Assembly: GCA_900756555.1 (NCBI GenBank)
Contig: CAAEKP010000131.1
Span: 1-13,574, forward strand
Origin: Peptococcaceae bacterium
GTDB lineage: Bacteria; Bacillota; Peptococcia; Peptococcales; Peptococcaceae
Length of the DNA: 13,574 nt
Direction: 5' to 3'
A program made the position numbers and the translations under genes. Positions 4,663-11,532 of this stretch are shown here, one piece after another (position 1 is the stretch's first letter; every line of letters starts with the position of its first letter). The notes under the pieces are model-generated. The model worked only from the letters and a program-made list of their open reading frames with translations. It was not told the origin of the DNA and searched no databases.

Positions 4663-5433
4663 ATGCATTTTTCCATTGTGCCGGGTGCAGTTATTACTCC
4701 TTCGCTGGAGACGGAGCAGCATGCTCCTCTGCGGCGGCAGCGTGTGTTACTGCCAGAGCAGGGCGGCGTGGGCAAACTGCCGCTGCCGGTGATACATCAA
4801 GGTGCGCTGCCCATCTGTACCGGCGTGGCGGCAGCCAATGCCAGAACTATCTTACAATATCAGCAGACCGGGCGGATAATTCCCTTTTCCGGCCTGTTTA
4901 TCTATAAAATGAATCGGCTCTTTGACGGGTTGGACAAAGATGCCAGGGGCAGCACACTGGCGGCCTCGATGCAGACATTGCTGTATAAGGGCGTGTGCCC
5001 GGAAATGTTTTATCCCAGTAATCAGTGCAACTGCCAGAAACCATTCCCTGCCAACGGTCAATCCTTATTAAAAAATGCACAGCCTTACCGCATTGCCGAC
5101 TATCAGCCCTGTGAATATTTGACCGATATTTTAACAGCGCTGGCGCAGGAGCATCCTGTGGCCTTTTCCATGGTGATTTATACTGACTTTTATCAGGCGC
5201 GGCAGGGTGTGGTGCCTGATAAACGACGAGGCCGGCGCATCGGCGGGCATTCTATGGTGGCAGTGAATTATGATTTGAACAGAGAATGGGTGCAGGTGCT
5301 GCAAAGCTGGGGCAGAGGCAAGAATGGTCCTACGGATGGCGGCTATATGTACATTCCTTTTTCCTGGTTCAATTTGCGGGATACTCTAACGGAGCACAGT
5401 GTATTGATTGAAGCTTTTGCCCTGCGGGCGTAG
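4663..5433 (+). CDS. Papain-like (C1 family) cysteine peptidase-fold protein
   Basis: GGAGGAGG lies just upstream of the ATG. The 256-aa protein follows the layout of bacterial C1A peptidases. The oxyanion Gln and catalytic Cys are in HQGALPICTG (Q46, C52). A middle region, FSGLFIYKMNRLFDG ... GVCPEMFYP (about 75-118), is typical of these proteins, and the catalytic His is in IGGHSMVAV (H196). The C-terminal block VLQSWGRG ... GGYMYIPF corresponds to the family's NSWG ... GGY region, but the usual Asn is Gln (Q214). There is no signal peptide and no propeptide of normal size, so the protein is probably cytoplasmic. The gap of about 100 bp to the DUF1614 gene allows co-transcription or a separate promoter. 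Fold assignment is confident; proteolytic activity is uncertain because of the Asn-to-Gln change. Confidence 0.8.
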   Translation: MHFSIVPGAVITPSLETEQHAPLRRQRVLLPEQGGVGKLPLPVIHQGALPICTGVAAANARTILQYQQTGRIIPFSGLFIYKMNRLFDGLDKDARGSTLAASMQTLLYKGVCPEMFYPSNQCNCQKPFPANGQSLLKNAQPYRIADYQPCEYLTDILTALAQEHPVAFSMVIYTDFYQARQGVVPDKRRGRRIGGHSMVAVNYDLNREWVQVLQSWGRGKNGPTDGGYMYIPFSWFNLRDTLTEHSVLIEAFALRA

Positions 5434-5535
5434 TATCTGGCTCTGGTGCAGGTATAAAACGAAAGACAGCGGGCAGACTAAGAAAAAGCAATCACTTTGA
5501 TTGGCGTATTACCATATAAGAGGAGGATGAACGGA

Positions 5536-6228
5536 ATGGGATTTACCGTTGGACGATTGATTTTACTGAGTCTGGCTTTGTTGATTTTTTTTGGTGTGGC
5601 AGAGCGGGTGCTGGACCGTATGCACATGAGCAATAAAGGAGCGCTGCTGGTTATCGCCGCTATTGTGGTGGGTAGTTTTATTAACTTAACGCTGTATCGC
5701 TCCGATTTGTTGACTGTACGGCTTAATTTGGGCGGCGCTCTGGTGCCTTTGGGCGTAGCTGTCTATGTATGGATGAAAGCAGGCACTGGTAAAGAGAAGA
5801 TGCGCTCTTTGCTGGGTGCCGTGCTGACCACGGCGGCTATCTGGCTGCTGGGGATGTTTGTGCAGAATGAATACGCGCTGCCGGTGGATATTATTTATTT
5901 ATATCCAATTATTGCCGGATTGGTGGGCTATCTGTTTGGCCGCTCCCGCAAGGGCGCTTTTGTGGCGGCGGTGCTGGGTGTGCTGCTGTTTGATGTAAGT
6001 CATGGCATTTATTTAATCTGGAACCGCATACCGGGTCTTGTACACTTTGGCGGTGGCGGTATGTATGACAGTGTGGTGTTAGCCGGGGTGCTGGCCGTTT
6101 GTCTGGCAGAGCTGATAGGCGAGAGCAGAGAGCGTTTACAGGGTGGCCCCAGCAGTGACAACCGTGATCCCAGCGTGTTAAATAATCTGCGGGCAGCAGG
6201 CATGAAAGGGGATAAGCATCATGGATAG
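5536..6228 (+). CDS. DUF1614-type multi-pass membrane protein
   Basis: I favour the ATG at 5536 because AGAGGAGG is 9 bases upstream; a longer reading from a TTG at 5497 would place that site inside the gene. The 230-aa product has about seven hydrophobic segments (residues roughly 5-23, 34-50, 60-76, 85-105, 113-133, 136-155, 172-190) and a polar tail. The N-terminal block GVAERVLDRMHMSNKGALLVI followed by GSFINL is what I recognise as the DUF1614 family, here quoted across two pieces. The stop codon overlaps the spoIIP start by 8 bases, so expression is coupled to spoIIP. Family function is not established; its constant place beside spoIIP and YIEGIA genes in spore formers suggests an envelope role during sporulation. 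Confidence 0.75.
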   Translation: MGFTVGRLILLSLALLIFFGVAERVLDRMHMSNKGALLVIAAIVVGSFINLTLYRSDLLTVRLNLGGALVPLGVAVYVWMKAGTGKEKMRSLLGAVLTTAAIWLLGMFVQNEYALPVDIIYLYPIIAGLVGYLFGRSRKGAFVAAVLGVLLFDVSHGIYLIWNRIPGLVHFGGGGMYDSVVLAGVLAVCLAELIGESRERLQGGPSSDNRDPSVLNNLRAAGMKGDKHHG

Positions 6229-7369
6229 ACTAAATTTAAAAATGACCCGTCAGCGTGCCAATTGGACTGTGGCGCTGCTCAGCGTAATCTGTCTGTGTAT
6301 TTTTACCTATCTGTTTACCCAATGGCAGCAGAATGGCACATTATTGCCAGTGTGGGAGGACAGCCTGCTGGCTGGCGATGAACAGGTGGATGGCACTTAT
6401 TTTACTTTATACGATCAGGATACCAATGAAATAATTGAGGAGATGAGCCGCAAGGTGTTTGTGGGCGATGAACTACTCACCGGCGATAATAAACATTACA
6501 GAGTAACTAAAATTGATGGGCAGAACGTATACTGTGAATTGTTAGAGCAGCGGCAGATGCAGAAGGTGCTGGCAGAGCTGCAGGCCGCGGCCAAGACGGT
6601 AAGTGCTGGCGATAACACCAATAACGGCGGTGCCTTCCGCTCTGTTGCTATTTATTGTACCCACACCGATGAAAGCTATGTGCCTACCTCCGGCACCGAG
6701 AGCAAGAAGGGCGGCGGAGATATTTTGGATGTGGCTACTACCATGGCTGCGGTGCTGGAAGATCAGGGTATTGAGGTTATCCACAGCGATAACATTCACG
6801 ATCCCCATGATGTAAATGCCTACCAGCGTTCTCGCAAGACGGCGGCAGAGCTGTTGCAGGAAGCGCCGGCGGCTATCATTGATGTGCATCGTGACGGTGT
6901 GCCGGACCCTGACTATTATGCTACCGAGCTGGATGGCAAACCGGCTACCCAGATTCGCTTGGTGGTGGGGCGGCAGAACCAGAACAGCGAGGCCAACATT
7001 GACTTTGCCGAGAAGATGAAGGTATATTATGATGAAGTAAAACCGGGGCTGATTAAATCTATTTTTATGGCGAAAGGCAATTATAATCAGGATTTAGCGC
7101 CTAATTCGGTCTTGCTGGAAGTGGGTACTCATACCAACAGCTTGGAACAGGCAGAGGTGAGCGCAAAAGCCTTTGCAGAGGAATTACCGCAATTTCTTGG
7201 TTTGAAAAATGCGGCCCAGCAGCCAGAAGCGGCGGGGCAGACGCAGGCGCAGGATAAAGCCGACAAAAAGATGAGTGGCACATCTAAAGCTATTCTGTGG
7301 CTGGTGGGGATTGCCATTGTGGGTGGTCTGGGCTTTCTGCTCATCAGTCGCGGCTCGTTAAAGCGCTGA
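6221..7369 (+). CDS. spoIIP: Stage II sporulation protein P (SpoIIP)
   Basis: SpoIIP is a membrane-anchored peptidoglycan amidase/endopeptidase that works with SpoIID and SpoIIM to thin the septal wall and drive engulfment. The 382-aa protein has an N-terminal transmembrane helix (about 14-34), an extracytoplasmic linker, and the SpoIIP domain from about 138 to 325. Candidate zinc and catalytic residues stand in CTHTDESY (H148, E151), IDVHRDG (H223) and LLEVGTHTN (E300); GNYNQDL (286-291) is also characteristic. A second transmembrane helix (about 356-376) follows a Gln/Ala-rich linker, ending in a short basic tail; Bacillus SpoIIP lacks this helix. The gene starts inside the end of the DUF1614 gene and is followed after one base by the YIEGIA gene, so the three form one operon. 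Confidence 0.92.
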   Translation: MDRLNLKMTRQRANWTVALLSVICLCIFTYLFTQWQQNGTLLPVWEDSLLAGDEQVDGTYFTLYDQDTNEIIEEMSRKVFVGDELLTGDNKHYRVTKIDGQNVYCELLEQRQMQKVLAELQAAAKTVSAGDNTNNGGAFRSVAIYCTHTDESYVPTSGTESKKGGGDILDVATTMAAVLEDQGIEVIHSDNIHDPHDVNAYQRSRKTAAELLQEAPAAIIDVHRDGVPDPDYYATELDGKPATQIRLVVGRQNQNSEANIDFAEKMKVYYDEVKPGLIKSIFMAKGNYNQDLAPNSVLLEVGTHTNSLEQAEVSAKAFAEELPQFLGLKNAAQQPEAAGQTQAQDKADKKMSGTSKAILWLVGIAIVGGLGFLLISRGSLKR

Positions 7370-7370
7370 T

Positions 7371-8261
7371 ATGAGTCTTTACACAGAAGCCATTGTGTTG
7401 GGCATGACGGCAGGTTTTATAGCCCGGCTGTATATGCTGCGCACCGATTACCGTAATTATCCGTCTTATCCCCACGGTTACATTATTCATCTGTCTTTGG
7501 GTGCCATCGCCGCCAGTTTGGCGGCAATCGCTCTGCCTGCGCTGTTGGAGGAAGAATATACCGCTGTAACCTTTCTGGTGCTGTGTGCTCAGCAGTTTCG
7601 GGACATCCGCAATATGGAGCGGGAAACATTGATGAAGCTGGAAGAGCACACGCTGGTGCCTCGCGGCTATGATTACATTGAAGGCATTGCCAAAGTGTTT
7701 GAATCCCGCAATTATCTGGTTATGCTGGTGGCGTTAGTTACATCTGGCGCTGTCATCTACGGCGGCTGGCGGTGGGGCGTGCCTGTGGGTATGATGATGA
7801 TTTTGTTTGCCCGTTTTCTGATGCGGGGCAGCTTTATTGGCGACATTGCCCGTGTGGAACCGGGGCGGCTGCATTTTGATAAATCGCTGCTTTATGTGGA
7901 TGATATTGTTATCATGAACGTGGGTGATCCAGCTGCCCGGGAAAAAATTCTGGCGGAAGGCGTAGGGCTGCTGCTCCATCCCTATGACGATGACGGTCGT
8001 TCTGTGCTGAATAATTTAGGGCAGAGGCAGGCGTTATTGCATGATATTTCCATGCTGGTGGGCAATAAGCTGGAGATTGGTGAGCAGGAATGGACACCGG
8101 CAGCCAGAAAGAATATGGACACCGGGGCGCTGGCAGTTTTTCTGCTTCCCAATGAGAAGGATATCTATTGTGTGATAGAGGCGGCCAAACGCACGCCCGT
8201 GCTGGAGAGCGCCGTGCAGAAGCCGCTGGCTAACACCATAGGACGAAAGGCGGCGGATTGA
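7371..8261 (+). CDS. YIEGIA family membrane protein
   Basis: The 296-aa product contains the family's name motif, YIEGIA, at residues 102-107 (within PRGYDYIEGIAKVFESRNY). It has hydrophobic segments at about 7-22, 37-58, 114-131 and 135-150, followed by a soluble C-terminal domain of about 140 residues with the H-P-Y-D-D-D-G-R-S-V-L-N-N-L region near 203-216. The start codon comes one base after the spoIIP stop with no strong ribosome binding site, so translation is probably coupled. The next gene encodes a small protein of the family annotated as the capping complex subunit for YIEGIA, which supports the call. The family is found in endospore formers; its molecular role is not known to me. 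Confidence 0.88.
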   Translation: MSLYTEAIVLGMTAGFIARLYMLRTDYRNYPSYPHGYIIHLSLGAIAASLAAIALPALLEEEYTAVTFLVLCAQQFRDIRNMERETLMKLEEHTLVPRGYDYIEGIAKVFESRNYLVMLVALVTSGAVIYGGWRWGVPVGMMMILFARFLMRGSFIGDIARVEPGRLHFDKSLLYVDDIVIMNVGDPAAREKILAEGVGLLLHPYDDDGRSVLNNLGQRQALLHDISMLVGNKLEIGEQEWTPAARKNMDTGALAVFLLPNEKDIYCVIEAAKRTPVLESAVQKPLANTIGRKAAD

Positions 8262-8447
8262 TTGGAAGATACCATTTTGGCAGCCGTTGTCACTCAGGCT
8301 AACCAGGACAAAGTGCGAGGGATGAGCAGTATCTTTGTTGTGCAGAATGAAGCGGAGCAGCAGCGTACAGCCTTACTGCTGAGCCGCATTCTGAAAGCCA
8401 TGTCCCATGATTTGGAGAACGGCGTGACAATTATCGTGCAGCATTAA
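8262..8447 (+). CDS. Capping complex subunit for YIEGIA (61 aa)
   Basis: This 61-aa protein starts with TTG directly after the YIEGIA stop codon (TGATTG), an arrangement typical of tight coupling. Its sequence shows I-L-A-A-V-V-T near the N-terminus, a central S-I-F-V-V-Q-N-E-A-E segment, and ends in K-A-M-S-H-D-L-E-N-G-V-T-I-I-V-Q-H. I recognise it as the small family annotated beside YIEGIA genes as its capping complex subunit. No other start codon lies upstream in frame because of the preceding stop. A terminator follows after two bases, so it is the last gene of the operon. Confidence 0.85.
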   Translation: MEDTILAAVVTQANQDKVRGMSSIFVVQNEAEQQRTALLLSRILKAMSHDLENGVTIIVQH

Positions 8448-8449
8448 AA

Positions 8450-8476
8450 CAACCCACCCGTCCAACGGGTGGGTTG
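8450..8476. terminator. Bidirectional intrinsic terminator between convergent operons
   Basis: CAACCCACCCGT (8450-8461) pairs perfectly over 12 bp with ACGGGTGGGTTG (8465-8476) around a 3-nt loop. On the - strand the stem is followed by TTTTA; on the + strand the T-run is weaker. It separates the spoIIP operon from the convergent 101-aa/siroheme-protein operon. Confidence 0.9.
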
Positions 8477-8483
8477 CGCTTTA

Positions 8484-8789
8484 TCAGGCCAGATATTTCA
8501 GCACATGCTGACACAACAGCCGCAGCTCAATAGGGCTGCGGTTCAGGCCAATGAGACAACTGAAATTTACATCCATTTCTGCGGCCAGAACCTCCATGGT
8601 GACAGGGTCATAGTTAATCCACAAATATCCCGGGGCACGTTTGCCGTCGGGTATCTGATAATGATTGATGGCGGTGCCGTCGGATAGTTCTTCTTTGTTC
8701 TGGAAAATAACTATATGCTCCAGTTCTGGCGGCAAAGCATCCTCTATCTGGCGCATTTTGGCAATCATCTGAGTAGAATCTATAGCCAT
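8484..8789 (-). CDS. Uncharacterised 101-aa protein downstream of the siroheme protein
   Basis: The ATG at 8789 has AAAGGAAG about 9 bases upstream. I do not recognise the family. The protein appears small, soluble and acidic, probably mixed alpha/beta: helix at about 6-20, then strands around HIVIFQN (25-31), GYLWINYDP (54-62) and MEVLAAEMDV (64-73), and a C-terminal helix (about 85-101). It starts 24 bases after the stop of the siroheme protein gene on the same strand, so the two are very likely co-transcribed. A role connected to that redox protein is possible but only inferred from position. Confidence 0.75.
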   Translation of the reverse strand: MAIDSTQMIAKMRQIEDALPPELEHIVIFQNKEELSDGTAINHYQIPDGKRAPGYLWINYDPVTMEVLAAEMDVNFSCLIGLNRSPIELRLLCQHVLKYLA

Positions 8790-8813
8790 AGGATGACACT
8801 TCCTTTATCAGAA

Positions 8814-9467
8814 TTATAAAACGGCTGCTTTCAGATGATCAATGCCTAAGCGTTCGATGGTGCGAATGGTGCGTTCTTTACCGTTTTTGTTATCCTGAAA
8901 ATACTGGTACACTTTGTCCAGCAGGGTCAGCAGTTCTTCTTCTGATAAGTCCTGAGCAATTACCTCGCCCACCCCGGGTTTAGCGCCGCCATTGCCGCCA
9001 ATGGTTAAGGTCCAGCCTTTGGCAGTAGCCAGGATGCCCAGGTCACGCACGCGTGGCAGAGCGCAGCCGAGAGGACAGCAGCTGACGCCTACTTTCACTT
9101 TACCGGCTTCGTGGGCTTTGGAAATGCGTTCCACTTCTTTGCCCATAGCGTGGTTATCTTTGCCTGCTACAGCGAATTTACAGAACTTGCTGCCAGGACA
9201 AACTACAATTTTCCCTTTTGGGAAGCATAAGCGAGAGCCAAAGGCCTGTTCCAAGTCTTCCCACAGTGGATTTACGTCCGCTTCCGCTACATCCATAAAG
9301 TTGATTTTTTTTGCAGTGGTAGCCATCAGTGTGCCTACATGATATTTTTTTGCTAACTCTGCCAGTATGGTGAAATCGTCGGGTGTCATATACCCCTGGT
9401 CTAAGCTGACACCTACGGAGTAAGAGCCGTCTTTATGCAGGGTAACGTGATGTTTGAACTGTTCCAT
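8814..9467 (-). CDS. Small sulfite/nitrite reductase-like siroheme-[4Fe-4S] protein
   Basis: The ATG at 9467 has GGAGG 8 bases upstream; an upstream in-frame start would lie in the leader and lacks support. The 217-aa protein corresponds to a single half of the nitrite/sulfite reductase repeat. Residues 1-70 form the ferredoxin-like half-domain, and a siroheme/cluster domain follows. Ligand cysteines are in CPGSKFC (C90, C96) and CCPLGC (C131, C135), that is C-x5-C and C-x3-C, the canonical pattern for the coupled siroheme and [4Fe-4S] centre. Full-length assimilatory enzymes are more than twice this length; stand-alone forms like this one occur in methanogens and anaerobic Firmicutes. No flavin or ferredoxin partner is adjacent. 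Substrate is unknown; sulfite or nitrite reduction is only possible, not shown. Confidence 0.85.
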   Translation of the reverse strand: MEQFKHHVTLHKDGSYSVGVSLDQGYMTPDDFTILAELAKKYHVGTLMATTAKKINFMDVAEADVNPLWEDLEQAFGSRLCFPKGKIVVCPGSKFCKFAVAGKDNHAMGKEVERISKAHEAGKVKVGVSCCPLGCALPRVRDLGILATAKGWTLTIGGNGGAKPGVGEVIAQDLSEEELLTLLDKVYQYFQDNKNGKERTIRTIERLGIDHLKAAVL

Positions 9468-9509
9468 AATAAATGCCTCCTGAAAATAAAGAATAGTGAA
9501 TCTTTTTTT

Positions 9510-9518
9510 AGTATAACA
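9510..9518 (-). promoter_or_regulatory. Possible extended -10 promoter of the siroheme-protein operon
   Basis: On the - strand the sequence reads TGT-TATACT (9518-9510), an extended -10 element (TGnTATACT). No clear -35 hexamer is present. A start near 9503 would give a leader of about 36 bases. Confidence 0.4.
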
Positions 9519-9569
9519 CAAGAAAAGGGGCGAGAATACTAAAACTTTTCAGCAGATAATTTTCTGTTT

Positions 9570-10259
9570 TTACAGTTCAATGCTGTCTTCTGCGGTCAGT
9601 ACCGGACATGGAATACCAAAGTTGAGTAACTGGTTGGAAAAGAAATTGGCATTCTGTTCAATCACCGGGAAGGTGTTGTAATGCATGGGGATAACCTGGC
9701 GGGCGTGCAGGGCACGGGCAGCCAACATGGCATCTTTGATGCCCATAGTAAAGTTATCGCCGATTGGCAGCAGCGCCAGATCAATGCGGTGGGCGTTGCC
9801 CATCAGAGTCATTTCATGGCTCAGGCCGGTATCGCCAGCGTGATAGATGGTTTTGCCGTCCACCTGAATGAGATATCCGGCGGGATTGCCCATATAAATG
9901 ATGTGTCCGTCTTCTTCCAGACCGGAGCTGTGCAGAGCGGATGTCATTTTTACAGTTCCCCAGTCAAACTGGTAGGCGCCGCCGATATTCATGCCGTGGA
10001 ACCGTTCCAGACCTTTCCCTTTCAGGTAGGTGATAATTTCTGGATTGCAGATTACCAGGCAGCCTGTGCGTTTGGCAATGCTGACAGTATCGCCGATATG
10101 ATCCCAATGTCCGTGGGTCAGCAGAATCACATCGGGTGTGAGATCATCGGCTGTAATTTTAGCCTGACTGTTACCGTTTAAAAACGGGTCAATAAGCAGA
10201 TGAGTGCCAGCTTCGGTAAAGATAGAAAAGCAGGCGTGTCCGTGAAATTGAATTTTCAT
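9570..10259 (-). CDS. UPF0173 family metal-dependent hydrolase (metallo-beta-lactamase fold)
   Basis: I place the start at 10259, where AGGAGG precedes the ATG by 8 bases and the protein begins MKIQFHGHACF, as in UPF0173 members; the longer in-frame extension is non-coding leader and overlaps the 59-aa gene. The product has 229 residues, the normal family length. Metal ligands are visible: H49, H51, D53 and H54 in THGHWDH, the aspartate of YHAGDTGLS and the late histidine of PMHYNTFPV. It is cytoplasmic with no signal sequence. Members are related to UlaG-like lactonases and to Bacillus YtkL, but no substrate is established. It lies about 70 bp downstream of the 59-aa gene, with which it may share a transcript. 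Confidence 0.9.
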   Translation of the reverse strand: MKIQFHGHACFSIFTEAGTHLLIDPFLNGNSQAKITADDLTPDVILLTHGHWDHIGDTVSIAKRTGCLVICNPEIITYLKGKGLERFHGMNIGGAYQFDWGTVKMTSALHSSGLEEDGHIIYMGNPAGYLIQVDGKTIYHAGDTGLSHEMTLMGNAHRIDLALLPIGDNFTMGIKDAMLAARALHARQVIPMHYNTFPVIEQNANFFSNQLLNFGIPCPVLTAEDSIEL

Positions 10260-10332
10260 AGAAAAAACCTCCTGTGTCTGGATAAATTTGTGTGATGTGT
10301 GCCAGGTGTGAGCTGTGATGTGCAGGCTGGGT

Positions 10333-10512
10333 TTACGGATTGACCAGCTGCTGTAATGCTGCCTGCCATTGTTGAAAAACTTCCTGTTTGCGCTGCTGTT
10401 TGGTCTGCTGGATATAGCGTTCAATAAAATATAGCTGCTGTGTGTCCAGCTGAGCAATCATTTCTTTCACAGGCAGCACAGCGTCTGCTTCATAAATCAC
10501 TTTGATTTGCAT
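10333..10512 (-). CDS. Glutamine-rich 59-aa protein upstream of the UPF0173 gene
   Basis: A 59-codon frame runs from ATG at 10512 to TAA at 10333-10335. AAGGAG lies 9 bases upstream, a strong site. The protein starts MQIKVIYEADAVLP and then becomes helical and rich in Gln (14 of 59 residues), including IQQTKQQRKQEVFQQWQ and a C-terminal ALQQLVNP. It has no membrane segment. I do not recognise the family. The good ribosome binding site, helical periodicity and placement at the head of a - strand unit make it a likely real gene, co-transcribed with the UPF0173 hydrolase 73 bp downstream. Confidence 0.65.
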   Translation of the reverse strand: MQIKVIYEADAVLPVKEMIAQLDTQQLYFIERYIQQTKQQRKQEVFQQWQAALQQLVNP

Positions 10513-10530
10513 AATTCCCGACTCCTTTTT

Positions 10531-10552
10531 GCGGACAGAATCTTCTGTCTGC
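10531..10552 (-). promoter_or_regulatory. Leader hairpin in front of the 59-aa gene
   Basis: GCGGACAGAA and TTCTGTCTGC form a 10-bp stem (one G-T wobble) with a 2-nt loop. It stands immediately before the AAAAAGGAG of the 59-aa gene on the - strand. There is no T-run, so it is more likely an mRNA leader structure than a terminator. Confidence 0.5.
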
Positions 10553-10593
10553 GCGATGATGATTTTTTATAAGGGCTATAAAAATGTTATCCC

Positions 10594-10629
10594 TAGCATA
10601 GCATAAGGGAGCGGGTCAATGCTATGCTA
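10594..10629. repeat. Perfect 11-bp inverted repeat, operator-like
   Basis: TAGCATAGCAT (10594-10604) and ATGCTATGCTA (10619-10629) are perfect inverted copies separated by 14 bases. Each arm holds two tandem AGCAT units. On the - strand a -35-like TTGACC (10619-10614) lies at the edge of the inner spacer, but no good -10 follows at normal spacing. The position upstream of the 59-aa gene suits a regulator-binding site or leader hairpin. Confidence 0.5.
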
Positions 10630-10657
10630 AATTTCTGGAAAGCTGTTCACGATATTC

Positions 10658-10702
10658 AAAAGGGGCTGCGCACGGTCATAACGTGCTGCAACCCCTTTTT
10701 TT
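10658..10702. terminator. Terminator of the cyclophilin gene
   Basis: GGGGCTGCGCACG (10662-10674) pairs, with a few mismatches, with CGTGCTGCAACCCC (10682-10695). A-runs and T-runs on the two sides (AAAA before, TTTTTTT after) make it work on both strands. It lies about 30 bases after the cyclophilin stop codon, so it mainly ends that - strand gene. Confidence 0.8.
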
Positions 10703-10729
10703 GCTGCAAAGATATACGTTGCAGATTTC

Positions 10730-11251
10730 TTACATTTTTTTTGGTTCTGGATATTCTACGCCAAATGTTTCTACAGTCATTTCCTTGATGATTTCCGGTG
10801 TTTTTGGTTTGTCGCCATAGCCGGTTGGTACATCGGCAATACGGTTTACTTCATCCATCCCTTCGATTACTTTACCAAAGGCTGCATACTGACCATCCAG
10901 ATGCGGAGCGTTTTTGTGCATGATGAAGAACTGGCTGCCGGCAGAATCTGGATGCATGGAACGTGCCATGGAGATTACGCCAGGTTCGTGTTTCAGATCG
11001 TTCTGGAAACGGTTCTGATTAAATTCGCCTTTGATGGAGTAGCCTGGACCACCCATGCCGTTGCCGTTTGGGCAGCCGCCCTGAATCATGAAACCGTAGA
11101 TTACGCGGTGGAAGGTCAGGTTGTTATAGAAACCTTTTTTAACCAGAGAGATGAAATTGTTTACAGTGTTAGGAGCAACGTCTGGATATAATTCAATTTT
11201 TACAGAGTTGCCGCTGTTCATTGTCATGGTGACGATTGGATTTTGAGCCAT
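10730..11251 (-). CDS. Peptidyl-prolyl cis-trans isomerase, cyclophilin type
   Basis: Cyclophilins catalyse cis-trans isomerisation of proline peptide bonds and assist folding. The 173-aa protein is a single compact cyclophilin domain with no signal peptide, so it is cytoplasmic. Diagnostic segments are IELYPDVAPNTVNNF (about 19-33), FHRVIYGFMIQGG (48-60, with the catalytic Arg), the GNGMGGPGYSI loop (64-74), GVISMARS (about 91-98), SAGSQFFIM (102-111) and the substrate-binding end DGQYAAFGKV (119-128). The ATG at 11251 follows GGAGG by 9 bases. It has its own promoter (11293-11320) and terminator (10658-10702) and is therefore probably a single-gene unit. Confidence 0.95.
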   Translation of the reverse strand: MAQNPIVTMTMNSGNSVKIELYPDVAPNTVNNFISLVKKGFYNNLTFHRVIYGFMIQGGCPNGNGMGGPGYSIKGEFNQNRFQNDLKHEPGVISMARSMHPDSAGSQFFIMHKNAPHLDGQYAAFGKVIEGMDEVNRIADVPTGYGDKPKTPEIIKEMTVETFGVEYPEPKKM

Positions 11252-11292
11252 TGCAAAATTCCTCCATAGTAATATATTTTTTTGATGTACTT

Positions 11293-11320
11293 ATCATACC
11301 ATAAAACAGTTTATTTGCAA
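11293..11320 (-). promoter_or_regulatory. Promoter of the cyclophilin gene
   Basis: On the - strand, TTGCAA (11320-11315) and TATGAT (11298-11293) have a 16-base spacer. Transcription would start near 11286, about 35 bases before the start codon. Confidence 0.6.
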
Positions 11321-11426
11321 AATAAAAATTTTGAGCGAGAAACAATTAAATTTGTGAAAAAATACTTTATTGCACAAAAATAATGAAAAAATCCCCGTAA
11401 AAGGGCAGACAAACCGATAAAAAATA

Positions 11427-11435
11427 TGCTAAAAT
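11427..11435 (+). promoter_or_regulatory. Possible extended -10 promoter of the glucosaminidase gene
   Basis: TGC-TAAAAT (11427-11435) is an extended -10 element. The -35 region is poor (AGACAA at 17-base spacing). A start near 11442 leaves about 90 bases of leader before the GTG start codon that I favour, but only about 10 before the ATG at 11452. Confidence 0.45.
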
Positions 11436-11532
11436 AACATAATTAGATAGAATGAATTATAATTATTTTAAACCAAATGTATTATTTGAAATGGGAAGAA
11501 ACGATTTTGCTGAAGAAGGGTGTTGTAGCTTT

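Noticed and set aside
4371..4775. 134-aa reading frame on the - strand across the yebC start region
   Set aside because: It overlaps the yebC start, its promoter and the papain-like gene, has low-complexity cysteine-rich content and no supporting start signal.
5512..5519. CATATAAG as a sporulation sigma factor -10 for the DUF1614-spoIIP operon
   Set aside because: It abuts the ribosome binding site and has no matching -35 element at a suitable distance, so transcription from it would leave no usable leader.
9681..10181. 166-aa reading frame opposite the UPF0173 gene
   Set aside because: The opposite strand encodes a full metal-dependent hydrolase with all ligands; this frame has no ribosome binding site and no recognisable domain.
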